From: Mercurialis annua | Taxonomy: Eukaryota; Streptophyta; Magnoliopsida; Malpighiales; Euphorbiaceae | DNA length: 64,000 nt | Reading direction: 5' to 3' | Assembly: GCF_937616625.2 (NCBI RefSeq) | Contig: NC_065571.1 | Span: 1,924,501 to 1,988,500, forward strand | In this document: positions 36,431 through 48,000 of the stretch, piece after piece | How the letters are laid out: the number at the start of each line of letters is the position of its first letter | Numbering within the stretch: position 1 is the stretch's first letter | Made by a program: the position numbers and the translations under genes | The notes under the pieces: model-generated | Told to the model about the DNA's origin: nothing | Seen by the model: the letters and a program-made list of their open reading frames with translations, nothing else | Database searches by the model: none

Positions 36431-37006
36431 GTATTTCAACATCTAATTGCACATGCATAGGACACTTGATAATTGAATGCATAATTTTGTTGAAAAAACA
36501 AAGTTACACACAGAAAAGTGTTAGGTTTTGCATTTTTTTATAATTAAAAAAAGTACGTGTGAAAGAAAATAAATTCATAATTTAATAGAATGCTGCTCAG
36601 TGCTTATATTATTTAAGTTATAGCTTATTATGGTAGGTTTTTCATTACAAGGACAAAATTGCAAAGAAAATAAGATTACGAGGTTATGATCACATGAGAG
36701 AAAAAAAAGGTTAATAATGCATGGGATACTTACCCACTAAACGTTACAAATAAAAAGAAAAAAACTTAAAATTATTTAAAAGGAAAAAAAGTCTCCAAAA
36801 ATTTGCTATCCCCTCGTTCCCACCCAAAAAGAATACCCTCGACACCATCGTGTGAATAATATTACCCAAAATACAAAAATCAAACTCTTTCTCTCTCTAA
36901 AAGAAAAAAAAATCCCTCTCTTCTCTCTCTAAAATCCAACAATAAGAACCACTCATCTCTGTTTCTCTCTCTAAAACACAAACTACAATCTTCGCCGTCG
37001 CCGTTA

Positions 37007-38471
37007 ATGGAGTCTCTGGACCAAGCCGCTTGTTTTATGGACGATTTACTCGACTTTGCTTCCGATATAGGCGAAGAAGACGATGACGAAGAACACAAAC
37101 CCAGAAAATCCGTTACTTCTATTAACCCTAATAATGTCTTCGGCGTTTTCAACCCACTTGACGATTCTACCCATCCTTTACCTGTAAGTTATTCCTTCGA
37201 AATATGACATTTTTTCCGGTGGGTTTTGGGTTTCCGGTGGTTGGGAGGTTTGACTCGGTCTGACTCGGGTGGTTTTAAGGGTTGTGACCGAGTTTACTCG
37301 GGTTTTTCTCCGAGTTTGTTAAAACTGACTAGGCCGAGTCAAAGTAGACGGCATTGAATGGTATATTGCATTTTTTAATTTTTTTAAAGCAAATTTTTGG
37401 CCTTTTTCATTATTGGTTTACTAGGACAATTCTGACCTTATGAAACAATTAAAATTACACACGTGGTAGTGCTAAGTGAATTTTTATGTGAGGGTATTTT
37501 GGGTATTTCGACTTAAAATTGTTGAGGGGTCGTAATTGATGTGAGCTGTGGCTCACGAGAATTGAGTTGTACCCAATAAATGTCGACCAAATATTTTTAT
37601 TTCATTTAATTAAAATTAAATAATATATTAAATTGATACGGACACTCCTAACTAGCAAAAAGACAATCTTATCCCAAAGATTCTAAGAATTTTCCATAAT
37701 TTTGTCCTTTTATCCTGTACTCATTATTTATTTATATAAGGGGTAACGCAAATATCACGTGGTGTGGCCCACCTGTTACGAAAAATTAGGGCGCCCTAAA
37801 TTAAAAAAATAAACAACTCGTTTTGTTAATGAGTCAACTCGTTTCAAGGGTTTTAATGAAATTTTTTATTTTATTTGCAGGAATTTGAAGAAGAAGAGCT
37901 TGAATGGTTATCAAACAAAGATATATTTCCGTCAGTAGAAACATTCGTCGACATTCTCTCGGAAAACCCCGGAAGCTTACCGAAGTCTCACAGTCCGGTT
38001 TCCGTGCTTGAAAACAGCACCACTAGCAGCAACAGCGGCGGCAGTGGACATAGCGGGACGAACGACGGTCTTATCATGAGTTATTGCCGGAGCCTCCACG
38101 TGCCGGTTAAAAAGAGGAGTAACTACCAGAGAAGACGCCGCGATGACCTTGGAGTTCATCTGTGTTGGTGGAGCGAGGAGAATTTGAAGAGAGCGAAAAT
38201 TGCAAGAAGTACGACTCTCGGAAGAAAATGTCAGCATTGCGGTGCTGAGAAAACCCCGCAATGGCGCGCAGGGCCGCTCGGGCCTAAAACGCTATGTAAT
38301 GCGTGTGGTGTGAGGTTTAAGTCGGGAAGGTTGGTGCCGGAGTATCGGCCGGCTAGTAGTCCGACATTCTCCAATGTATTGCATTCAAATTCTCATCGGA
38401 AAGTTTTGGAAATGAGGAAGGAGAAGCAGACGATGGGAATTACGGTTGCGAGACCGATGGAGAAAGGGTAG
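37007..38471 (+). CDS. GATA-type zinc finger transcription factor (GATA1-like, class A/B-I)
   Basis: Nuclear DNA-binding protein recognising GATA sites. Two exons, 37007-37183 and 37881-38471, phase 0, for 255 residues. The N-terminus contains the motif [19 protein letters not shown], an acidic activation-like block found in GATA1/2/4-type proteins. The middle has [19 protein letters not shown] followed by a Ser/Gly-rich linker. A basic segment ([13 protein letters not shown]) is followed by the single GATA finger, C-x2-C-x18-C-x2-C, reading [19 protein letters not shown] and [16 protein letters not shown], then [12 protein letters not shown], the standard plant extension. Length and the single intron between the acidic block and LEWLSNKD fit subfamily I. 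The intron carries several GACTCGG words (37250-37340) of unknown meaning. Confidence 0.94.
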
Positions 38472-40106
38472 GGGATTAGTCTTTTTTTATATAAAGAGGG
38501 TTTGTTTTAAATTGTGTCCCTTTTTTTAATTTTATTTTTTATATTTTTTGCTAGCATAGTTAGGAAGTAGGTGTTTGATGTAATGGAATAGGAAGTTTTA
38601 CTGGTTATTGATGATGATGTTCTATGGTTTTGATTAGGGGAATTTTGACTTGTTAGTGTGTATTTGCTGGTGTCTCTAGACTAGAATCAAATCGAAAAAG
38701 TAAGGTAGTGTTCTTGAGTTTTCTCTCTTTTAATTCTTTTGCTTTTTGATTTGATTTGGAGATGATGAGATTAGAAAAGAAAAAATGTGTATTATATAAA
38801 TGAAAATCTTGCAGGCTCTAAGGGAAAATGTGTATTATAATTGATTTGATTTGGAGATGATTTGGTGCTATTCTAGTAGTCTTGTTTCCATCCAATGAAG
38901 TCTATAATGCCCGGAAACTTCTCGTGTCTTATGTTTTGACGTTTTGTTTCTGTTTCCGAAAATGCATTTGAAACTAGGAAAGTTTATAGTTCTAGTCACT
39001 TACTGTAAAATTGTTGTTTTCGAATTTTTTGTTTCGGTGTTTTTGGTTTCAGATATTTTCGGGTTGGAGGGGATTGAGAATTATAGATAAGGATTAATGA
39101 TCAAACAAATCCAAACATGTAATGTGAATTTCAATTATTATTTTAACTAGGACAATTAAAATATCTGGATATAATAAAAAAAATGGCTAAACATTTGAAT
39201 TTGTTTGGTTATTATATAAGTAATACGGGGCCTTCATTCAATCAAGATTTTCTGTTTTGAGAATTTGGCGTTTCGAAAAGCTTAAAATTTTCCCGTATCA
39301 TCATTAGATCTTCAGATAATTGAGAGCAACATAACATGTGATGTACAGAAGAATGGTACTGGTGGTGATGAAAATTTGGCTGTATTGGTCTGCATGGATT
39401 CTAAACTCTGAAGCTTGTCAATGTCAAAGTAGTGGTTTGTCCATGATCTAAGCTGGTGCACCAAATAGTACCAGTTCAATGGTGAATAAATAAAAGTAGT
39501 GTTCTTATTCTGCATTATTTAGTGTCCGTACATGTTTTATTCATCTGCACATTTGCAGGATCAGATTATTTTTGCAATTTGTAACACCACTTTCACTTTT
39601 TTAAAGGTCATGTTTGGTTCACGAAAATAGAACAACTATTTCGTACAAAATGAAGATTCTTTGCTTTGATTCATGAAATAAATTTTCCATGAAATTGATA
39701 TTTTATAATTTTTTGAATAAATACTGCTCTTAAAAACTAAAGAATAACTATTCTATTCCTTATAGAATAACTTATTTCATGCGAATCCGATCTATGAAAT
39801 TTCGACTTTAAATCAAATATTTCACTTTGAATTGTTTTGATCAACTATGAACATTATTTATTTGTGTGTCCATTAAAAATAAATTTGTCCATTATGGTTC
39901 TCTAAATTTATTTATTTTATCTTCAATTGATACTAAAAATGAGAGCATTGTTTTTAATCGATAAAAAAAATTAAAAGTGAATTTTACTTTGATTTATAAT
40001 CTCAGAAACTTTTTTTTATTTCTTTAAATTGATTTGGATGTTAAATAATTAGTCATTGAGCGTTCTCTTTTTCCAATTATTAATAAAAATAGATTATGCA
40101 GGTATC

Positions 40107-40263
40107 AGGTAGTACGAACACTTCATTCAATTAACGTATCCTGTTTCTAAAACGTTTTGGACACTTGACGTTTCGGACATGAAATTTCATTTTTTACATA
40201 GAAAACTTTAAAATGACACTGTATTACCGTGTTCGTGTCTCTGTATCCGTGTCCGTGCTACCT
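40107..40263. mobile_element. Small MITE related to the 27814 element
   Basis: AGGTAGTACGAACAC (40107-40121) is inverted as GTGTCCGTGCTACCT at the right end (40249-40263), 13 of 15 positions. The right end is preceded by the repeated words GTGTTCGTGTCTCTGTATCC. Termini share TAGCACGGA(T/C)AC with the element inside the NifU-like gene. Confidence 0.5.
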
Positions 40264-41879
40264 AGCCAGATGGGTAGTGAGTTGGTGAAATTATTGCAGA
40301 GCATTATCCAAATTGACATAACTTCACATGGGAATAACAGTGAATGAGGTGTTTTTGGTTGGTGATGGAGTGAATGGACTGGGCCAATTGGTATGAGTAA
40401 GTGAATGGACTGGACAATAAGCTCAAAACTTTTCAAATATGCATTATTGGAAAGTTTAGGGTAAAATGACCCAATTTTGTTGAAGTGTTGAGTTTATTTG
40501 TCCAATTTTACCAATTTGAATATCTATGGTATCATTTTTTTTCAGATTAGAGGGGTAAAATGAACTTCTCTAAATTAAATGATGTAAACGGCATTTTCAT
40601 GCACAACTTGTGAGGTGACTCATGCTTTTCCCCTTTCTTCCTTCCAACTAAGACTTGTAAAGAGTAAGTGAATGAGCTATAAGATCCTTATGGAAAGGGT
40701 TCCCTACTTGTCCGTGATTGGGGGTGTGCGAAACCTAAAATAAATAATGAAACCGAACTGAAAAATTTAATTTGGTTTGATTTAATTTAATAGTGTTAAA
40801 AGTTATTTTCAGGTCCGTTCGATTCAAATTTAGACAAAAAAATTAAACGAGGTTTAACGGAATCCAAATCAAATTAAGTGAACCAAATTTGAAGAATTGA
40901 CCAGATAAACTAGTTCAATTTAGTTTAAAATTTCTTAGTTTGTTTAATTGTTTATTTTTACGAAAAAAAAATTGGATTTGGTTTTGATCAAAATTAATGC
41001 TCATTCCTATTTGTGACATTGTCATTTTAACTCCTGCTACCATAATATTGTCCGGCTACTAGATAAATACCCCTACATTAAATAAAAGCAGGAATCAATT
41101 CTTGTTAAAAAGGAAAAAAAATAAACATTTTCATTTTATGCATTGAAAAAAAAATCAACAATTTAGACTTTAGATGAAGAGGAATTTGCCTAATTTTAAG
41201 ATAATGAAAAATTGCCTAAGACTGTATATACTATATAGACTTCGAAATTTCAGTAGAAAATAAAAAGTAACACTTTAGCCTATTAAAATGCTTGACAATT
41301 TGATCATTATTAATTTGGCAGCAAAAGAAAATTCATCAACTTGGCTGCCAACTCTTGATATTGACTAGTGAGTGAGAACTACTAGCATGATTTTTTCTCT
41401 CTTTCTTTTAAAATAAAGAGTCATTGTTGATTCTAAACTTATAAATCATGATCAATTTACTCCTATTTAGCGATTCTAACCAATTAAGAACAATATTCGA
41501 TATTTCGTCAAAAAAAAGTTGATTAAATAATATTTTCTATTTTTAGATCAATTGAGAATAACTTGGATTGTTTCGGTCCATGAACTTATTCATTTTATAT
41601 AATTTTATTTTTAATTTATCTAAAAATAAAAATATTATTTTTAATCGATAAAAATGACTAAATAAGTATGGAGTAATTAATCACGGCCAGAATTTTAAAG
41701 ATGAAACCTACCTTCATTTTGTTTCTTTTCATGCACGGACCGGGGATGGGAGAAGATAATCGACAACTTCTATCCCTATCAATTATTTTTCAACTTTTTT
41801 AGTTATTTGCCCTTTGGGTCAATTTTCATGCTTGTAGAGATATGCTAACATTTAATTAATACAAAATAACTATTAGTTT

Positions 41880-41985
41880 TTTTTTTTGATAATTGGGGAG
41901 GGAGGAGCGCTTGTGGGAGGAATCGAACCCACGACCTAGCAGTTTGCTGCCAGCGCTTATACCATTTGAACTAATTAAAAGGTCA
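41880..41985 (-). mobile_element. tRNA-derived SINE (best copy of the main family)
   Basis: Read on the minus strand: AGTTCAAATGGTATAAGCGC (A box), then GGTCGTGGGTTCGATTCC (a perfect B box), CTCCCACAAGCGCTCCTCCC and an A-rich tail after AATTATC. Other copies are at 54722-54838 and 56985-57065 (minus), 33826-33912 and 36340-36430 (plus), and a remnant at 16500-16615 (minus). Confidence 0.7.
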
Positions 41986-42507
41986 TTCAATTTATTTTTT
42001 AAATAATTAAATTATGCATATGAACATCAAATTAGATATTAAAATAATTTTCAAGTTTATACTTTAATATTCGAGAATCATGAGTACTCCATTAATTAAA
42101 AAAATAGAAAGATAGAGCTTTGGTTGGACAAACAAGAAGCAATGGAACAAATTGATAGGCTTTTGGAAGGAAGTGTGCAAACAAGACCTAACAAAGCAAA
42201 CGCCTAACTTATTGCATGGTCCATACCTAAAGATTTATTCAAACTAAGCAATTCCCGTTACTAAAAAAATTTAATAATAAATTTAATTTTTTAAAATTTA
42301 TTTTAAATTTCAAAAAGTAATTGATATTTTCAAATTGTATAATTAATAATATTCAGAATATTTATATTGTTAAAGTTATAGTAAAACAATTATAATCAAT
42401 TTAATTATAAATTTTTATACAGACAGAATTTTGTTTATTTTAATGGAATGGAGGAGGAGAAAAGAAGCATTTATTTACTCAAAATAATAAAAAATCAATA
42501 AATAGAA

Positions 42508-43098
42508 GTGGAAATTAGGCTCAGCACGTCAAAAGGTCTAAATATTATCATAAGCACCACGCGGCTCAGCTTCCATCTTTATTACGATTATCATCTTCTT
42601 TTTTTACGATTTCTTATTTTTGTTTTTCTTTTTTACGATTATCATGAAAGGCTACTGAAACATGTGTTCGGCGACTCATTGGAAAGCGACGCCGCCGACG
42701 AACTACAACAACTACCACCCTGCAATTCACAAGCAAACGGCGATGAATCTCATTCGACCATCAATCAAGCTACAAACCCTACATGGCAACCAATTAAGCA
42801 AATCAACGCCTATGGCTTTGCGGAGACTTTCTATCTTCCAACAACATTCTACGCTTCTTTCCCATATTCAAAGCCGTTGACTTTTACTTCATTTCCCCAT
42901 TCTTCTTTTCTTTTCCGTTCTCAAATTGTCAATTTTGAATTAATTTTTGATACATACAGAGGGATGGTTCACCGAGTCCACAAACAATCGGGTATAGCAG
43001 TAGTCAGTAAACAAACCTCAATCCAGCTACTCGAAGCACAACAAGTTCGTTTTTCTTGTTCATGTTCGGGTTTCGGTTCTGGTTTTTGCAAGCATTAA
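42508..43098 (+). CDS. Unrecognised open reading frame, doubtful gene
   Basis: An uninterrupted 196-codon frame from ATG 42508. The stretch 42650-43060 is markedly richer in G+C than the kilobases around it, as coding or transcribed DNA in this window usually is. The predicted protein begins with a low-complexity Phe/Leu/Tyr-rich part (first ~45 residues) that looks like non-coding DNA. From about residue 50 it reads VFGDSLESDAADELQQLPP and later RVHKQSGIAVVSKQTSIQLL. I recognise no domain. A second frame over the same DNA (42662-42880, MCSATHWKATPPTNYNNYHP) is equally plausible. It may be a gene with introns I cannot resolve, a first exon or a pseudogene; no homology can be claimed. Confidence 0.25.
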   Translation: MEIRLSTSKGLNIIISTTRLSFHLYYDYHLLFLRFLIFVFLFYDYHERLLKHVFGDSLESDAADELQQLPPCNSQANGDESHSTINQATNPTWQPIKQINAYGFAETFYLPTTFYASFPYSKPLTFTSFPHSSFLFRSQIVNFELIFDTYRGMVHRVHKQSGIAVVSKQTSIQLLEAQQVRFSCSCSGFGSGFCKH

Positions 43099-44149
43099 TC
43101 AGAATGATATGGGATTCAATTTTTTAAGGTAATGTGTGGTTCTTCATGCTTCTTTATTTTGCATTGCTTTACATAACTCAGCAGATGAAAAGTCTTGAAT
43201 CATATTTGATTGTTATGTATGTTGAACAATTATGCTTATTTGCTTGAGATGAGCCGGTAAAATTTCTATCAATTCTAGAATTTAGAGATAAAATAAGTAT
43301 AATTGTTCTTTTATTCAGTTTTGTATTTTTGCTTGTGAATTTAAATCTTAATTTCAAATTAATTTATGTTTCTATGTTTGTTTGGTTTCAAATTCTTTAT
43401 TGTGGAGACAATTTTTTTTAGTAATGCTCGTTAGGTGTTTGATGAAATACCTCAACAGAAATAGTGGTTCTAGATTTTAATTACGTCGTTTAATTATATA
43501 TATTGACTAGAACTTTAAGTAAACCGATAGTAGTATGAAATTAATGAGGTTTATTTACAAAATATCCTATTTCGATAATTTTGATGATATGAGCATCACA
43601 GTTAACAATTGCAACGTCTTATCTCAAGTTGAATTACTTATAAGATTGAGTTCGATGATTTCCTGCTCATTATCTCCGGTTCTTATCACATTTTTGACAT
43701 GTCACCTCTTTATTTATCCCTTGCATGCTAATTGTAATTTTGGCATATGCATCTTGATTTGTGTCCGCATCTGAAAAAGAAAACTACTTATTCTGCATAA
43801 TGCTACTAATAATTATGAACCAAACCTGGGAAATGCTTCATGTTGCTTCTATGTGGCACCCAAATTTGTGGTCAGTGTTCTTTTTTGCATAATTCAAGAT
43901 ATGTCTAATGGGCATTCAAAAATAAATAATCTTCACTTAGAAACAAGTTTGTTAAATCATTTCGAACACAAGATGATGTGGTAGTTTGGCTTTTGAATAA
44001 TTTTATATATCGACCACTCGCAAAGTGCTTATGTTGGTAACTTTTTTTTTTAATCTCAGTTTCGAGTTTTTGTTTATTTTTTTGGTAGGATGGAGATGTT
44101 GCTGATAAGAAAGATGATGAAGAGTAACATCATAAATTTTACTAATGGC
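43099..44149. other. Region after the doubtful ORF, possible PPR fossil
   Basis: AT-rich sequence. At 43424-43471 one frame reads NAR-stop-VFDEIPQQK-stop-WF, which resembles the VFDEMPQRN start of a plant PPR motif with two stops; this is too short to prove. At 44091-44127 an AG acceptor is followed by DGDVADKKDDEE-stop, which could be a terminal exon but has no identifiable partner. Confidence 0.3.
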
Positions 44150-45856
44150 TAGAGGATTGTAAATTTTAGCAAACCTTAAGTAAACCGTTGGTTTACCAAT
44201 TATTTGATAATAGCAATACCAATAAATTTAGTTTTAATAATACTGTCCGTAAATCTTGAGTTAATCATTGGTAAATTTTATAATAATTTTTTTATAATAA
44301 TCTTAATTTTTTATGTACTTTTTTTTCACTTTTGTATTTATAATGGTTTTGTTATTGGTTATCCAATTGTTTACTAATGTAACACCAATAACTTTAGTAA
44401 ATTAAGTAATAATTCATTTTAATTTTAGTAAAATAAAAAATAGTAATTTAATTTTTAAATAAACTGGTAATAGATTGTTAATGAACTTATAGTGAACAGA
44501 TGTTTAGTAAACCGTTAGTGGAGAAATTTAAAACGTATCTTCATTTATTTGGTACTACAAAGCATTAGTCATCCATGTTTGGGAAACAGTTCTATTCAAT
44601 TTCACAAGTGCAACACATACTTGACCCTTTAAACCATTGTTAAATTTATATTTAGTAAACTGATATAAACCATGAATTTAATGTTTTATAATTTAAAAAA
44701 AAAATTAATAATATTAAATTGTTTTTTAAGTAAACTGGTAGTAAAACATTGGTAATTTATATTTAGTAAAACGTTACTAAGCCGATAGTCAACTGTTGGT
44801 AAACTTATATTTAGTAAACCGATATAAACCACAAGTTTAATATTTTATAATCTTAAAAAAATAAACAATAGTAAATTGTTTTTTAAGTAAACTGATAGTA
44901 AAATGTTGGTAAATTTAACAAATTAAAGTAAATAGATATTACTGTTGTTAGTATATTATATAAATGTTTATTAAAAGTTTACTATCAGGTTACCAAATAG
45001 TTACCAATAATATTTTATAAAGAAAAATACTTGTAGTTTACTACAAGTTCACTAACAGTTTACTAAACAACTACTGAATTTATAAAAACTAAAATCATAA
45101 ATCAAAATGTGTAAGAATATTATTACTATTTGTTAATAGAATTTTAAGTGTTTACTAACAGGTTATCCAATGGAAATTAATAGATATCCCAAGTTTAATA
45201 TTTTTACTATTTGTTAATAGAATTTTAAGTGTTTATTAACAGGTTATCCAATAGAAACTAATGGAAACTAATAATTTTATATTTAGTAAACCGATATAAA
45301 CCATAAGTTTAATATTTTATAATTTTTAAAAAATAAACAATAGTAAAATGTTTTTTTAAGTAAAATGATAGTAAGCCATTGATAAATTTATATTTAGTAA
45401 ACCGATATAAACCATAAGTTTAATATTCTATAATTTTAAAAAAAAAACGTAAATTATTTTTTTATAGTAAATTGATAGTAAACCGTTGGTAAATTTATAT
45501 TTAGTAAAATCGATATAAATCATAAGTTTAAAACTGTTTAAATATAAAGTGAAATGTGTTGGATCTCGAGTTCGAGTAATAGCGCAAAGCAAAATCTGAT
45601 CCCGAGTTAAATAATAACTAACTTGTTCATTGTTCTGGTTGTTCTGTGACTGTTAATTTGTCTATACTGATAATAAATTAACAGTAAATGATAATAAACC
45701 ATTGGTGAAGGGACTTATCTTTAAATAAATTGATAGTAAAACATTTGTAAATAGTTAGCAAAGTAACTTATTTTTTAATAACCGGATAGTAAACTGTTAG
45801 TGAACAGTTAGTAAAATAAAATATCTCTGGTCGAATAGAACATGGTCATGGAAAAG

Positions 45857-46452
45857 CATCTCTTTATTTTAATTATATCTATTATTTTTTACCAAATAGT
45901 TTTTAACAGTTCACTAAAGGGTTACTAATTTTATATATTTTTGCTGATCAACATCAGAAGCATATTGCATTTCTTTTATATCAATACAGGAACATGAAGA
46001 TGGCTGAAAATATTGAGAGTGGCGAAGAGGTTGAAGTTAAGAAGACAAATGTGGAAGCGAGAAAGGCAAAAAAAAAAATTAATACTTTTGACTGTCTATT
46101 ATATGGATTTTCAGTTTTAGTTGTTTGTTTGAATTATTTTGTTGTATATGATTGTTTTTCTAAACCTATGAATATTGGTTGTTATTTTTGTTTAGTTTTA
46201 TTAATTCAGTATCTATTTAATACAGTGTTAGTTAAATAATAGTAAACTATTTTTTAGTATATGTTTTACTTTATTATAAATTATAGATAAATATTTGGCA
46301 ATCTAATAGTAAACTTTTGATATATAATTTGATAAACTTTCATATAGTATACCAGTAATTATAATAATTGTCTAATGATTATTATTATTTTTGTGTCATC
46401 TGTTGGTAACCATTTAGTAGCTATTTAGTAAGCCTTTGGTTACCATTTAGTA
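45857..46452 (+). repeat. Tandem duplication, unit 1 (596 bases)
   Basis: Begins CATCTCTTTATTTTAATTAT and ends TTGGTTACCATTTAGTA, immediately followed by the same beginning at 46453. It contains an ORF from ATG 45994 starting MKMAENIESGEEVEVKK that runs for 81 codons into hydrophobic sequence. An AG acceptor-like CAATACAG precedes it. Confidence 0.75.
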
Positions 46453-47033
46453 CATCTCTTTATTTTAATTATATCTATTATTTTTTATCAAATAGTTTCT
46501 AACGGTTCACTAAAGGGTTACTAATTTTATATATTTTTGCTGATCAACAGCGACAGCGTACTGCATTTTTTTTGTATCAATATAGGAACATGAAGATGGC
46601 TGAAAATATTGAGAGTGACGAAGAAGTTGAAATTAAGAAAACGAATTTGAAAGCGAGAAAGACAAAAATAAAGAAATTAATACTTGTGATTCTCTAATAT
46701 ATAGATTTTCAGTTTTAGTTGTTTGTTTTATTTTGTCGTATATGATTGTTTTCTAAAATTGGTTGTTATTTTTGTTTAATTTTATAAATTCAGTATTTAT
46801 TTAGTACATTGAAAGTTAACTAATAATAAACTATATTTTAATATATGTTTTACTTTATTATAAATTATAGGTAAATATTCGGTAATCTAATAGTAAACTT
46901 TCGATATATAATTTAATAAACTTTTATATAGTATACTAGTAATTATAGTAATTGTCTAATGATTATTATTATTTTTCTGTCATCTGTTGATAACCATTTA
47001 GTAACTATTTAGTAAGTTTTTGGTTACCATTTA
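46453..47033 (+). repeat. Tandem duplication, unit 2 (~581 bases)
   Basis: Second copy of the unit at 45857-46452, with scattered substitutions and small indels. The equivalent ORF starts MKMAENIESDEEVEIKK and soon ends at a stop, so the longer frame of unit 1 is not preserved. Most changes in the shared coding-like part alter the residue, arguing against selection on a protein. Confidence 0.75.
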
Positions 47034-47690
47034 TAAATTCATTTTATTTTTTAAAGTAGCCGATTTTTAATAATAATAATATTGGTAAACTTTTAGGTCA
47101 ACTATTAGAATATTTGAATTTTGGGTAAAATAAATTTTTATTGGTCAATAAAATGTATTTTTATTGTTATTTATTTGGTTATTAATGGGTAACCATTTAG
47201 TAAATTATAGTAGTTATTCTACTATCAAATTTATTGTGATAGTAGACAATACACCATTTATGAACACCACAAACATACAATTACCTCTTTTTCCAATAAA
47301 CTTGTATTTAAAAGACTTTTTTGAAAATCAAACTGAAAGATAATTTGATAATCATATATTCAGTTTTGGGGAGAAGCAGCTTCTATCAATTCTTGTTCCA
47401 ACTTATTCAGTTTTTTGAATTTTCATTATAAACATAACACAATTAAACAAAGTTTCTATTAGACATTATATCAAACACTTGTTGTACATCTTTCATATTC
47501 CTACAATTTACAAAAAATCCATAACCCAATTCTCAATTATATATTGCCAACTTATCATTCGTACATAAAATTCACTTCTTCTCTCCTTTAACTCCCACTG
47601 CCAATATATTATGAGATCTGGGAACTCATGCCCGGCCATTAAATTACCATTTCAAACCTCCTCTAACATCAAATAGTGCAATGAATATCT

Positions 47691-48000
47691 TCACTGGAAA
47701 ATCAACCTGATGAGGAAAATTGCGGCGACTGTCTGAAATTGCTCGGGTCTTTGCATATTTACATAAGGATCACGATGATGATGATGTTGTTGTTGTCTAT
47801 TGTACCCATGATTATTCGGAAACGGATGCGGGTCTCCTCCTTTAACAGAACAAAACAAGAAATTAACACATGCGAGTGAAAAAAGAAACAAAATAGAAGA
47901 TTAAAAGAAATTAGAATGGACTGAGTTACCAGTTCAGATGATTGAGTTATCAGTTCCAACCCTAAAACCCACCATTTTCGTCGCCGCCGAATGCTTTCAT
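47691..48000 (-). CDS. Small two-exon gene for a 58-residue His/Gln-rich protein
   Basis: Exon 1 is 47973-48000 (ATG AAA GCA..., MKAFGGDEN) and exon 2 is 47691-47839, joined in phase through a 133-base intron with a GTGGGT donor and a T-rich tract before TTAAAG. The protein reads MKAFGGDENGGDPHPFPN, then a Gln/His-rich middle with RQQQHHHHRDPYVNMQ, and RPEQFQTVAAIFLIRLIFQ, a short hydrophobic C-terminal helix that could anchor in a membrane. G+C is higher than in surrounding DNA, and a clean leader without ATG precedes it. I do not recognise the family with certainty. An alternative donor CATCAG|GTTGAT near the end could extend or replace the C-terminus. CACGTG (48390) and GGGCCC (48374) lie upstream. 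Confidence 0.5.

Larger units (their letters stand above)
34074..37006. other. Divergent intergenic region between the GDT1-like and GATA genes
   Basis: The left 200 bases are the GDT1-like promoter. A GC-richer, motif-dense island lies at 35134-35545 and a SINE fragment at 36340-36430. The last ~130 bases before the GATA start form a CT-rich leader in which CTCTCTCTAAAA recurs three times (36890-36975). The ORF at 35563-35856 is AT-rich and unconvincing. Confidence 0.55.
38472..42507. other. Gene-poor AT-rich region with MITE and SINE insertions
   Basis: After the GATA 3' UTR there is no gene-like sequence for 4 kb. A stretch at 38905-38970 (CCCGGAAACTTCTCGTGTCTTATG) resembles 1470-1535 in GRIM-19 intron 1, so it is another dispersed repeat. 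Further in are a MITE at 40107-40263 and a good SINE at 41880-41985. ORFs here (39312-39515, 40224-40436) are overlapped by repeats or lack family features. Confidence 0.55.
44150..47250. repeat. Field of degenerate TAGTAAAC repeats, probable transposon remnant
   Basis: For about 3 kb the words AGTAAACCGTTGGTAAA, TTTAGTAACT, GGTTACCA and their complements recur densely in both orientations. A longer unit, beginning AGTAAACCGATATAAACC and running through TTTAATATTTTATAATTT, occurs at 44654, 44813, 45285, 45396 and 45503 with irregular spacing. The right part consists of two copies of a ~590-base duplication. Repeats in both orientations with no intact ORF fit the subterminal or internal non-coding part of a large DNA transposon, but I see no transposase, so the class is unassigned. 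Confidence 0.6.

Noticed and set aside
41880..41985. tRNA gene suggested by A- and B-box motifs
   Set aside because: The tRNA 3' half and acceptor stem are absent and an A-rich tail follows, so it is a SINE. The same holds for 13355-13560 and 54722-54838.
43424..43471. PPR-motif fossil (VFDEIPQQK)
   Set aside because: Only about ten residues match and two stops interrupt it; recorded as a possibility but not called a pseudogene.
44654..45540. Regularly recurring unit resembling a CRISPR-like array
   Set aside because: Units are degenerate, unevenly spaced and in a plant genome; they are transposon or minisatellite repeats.
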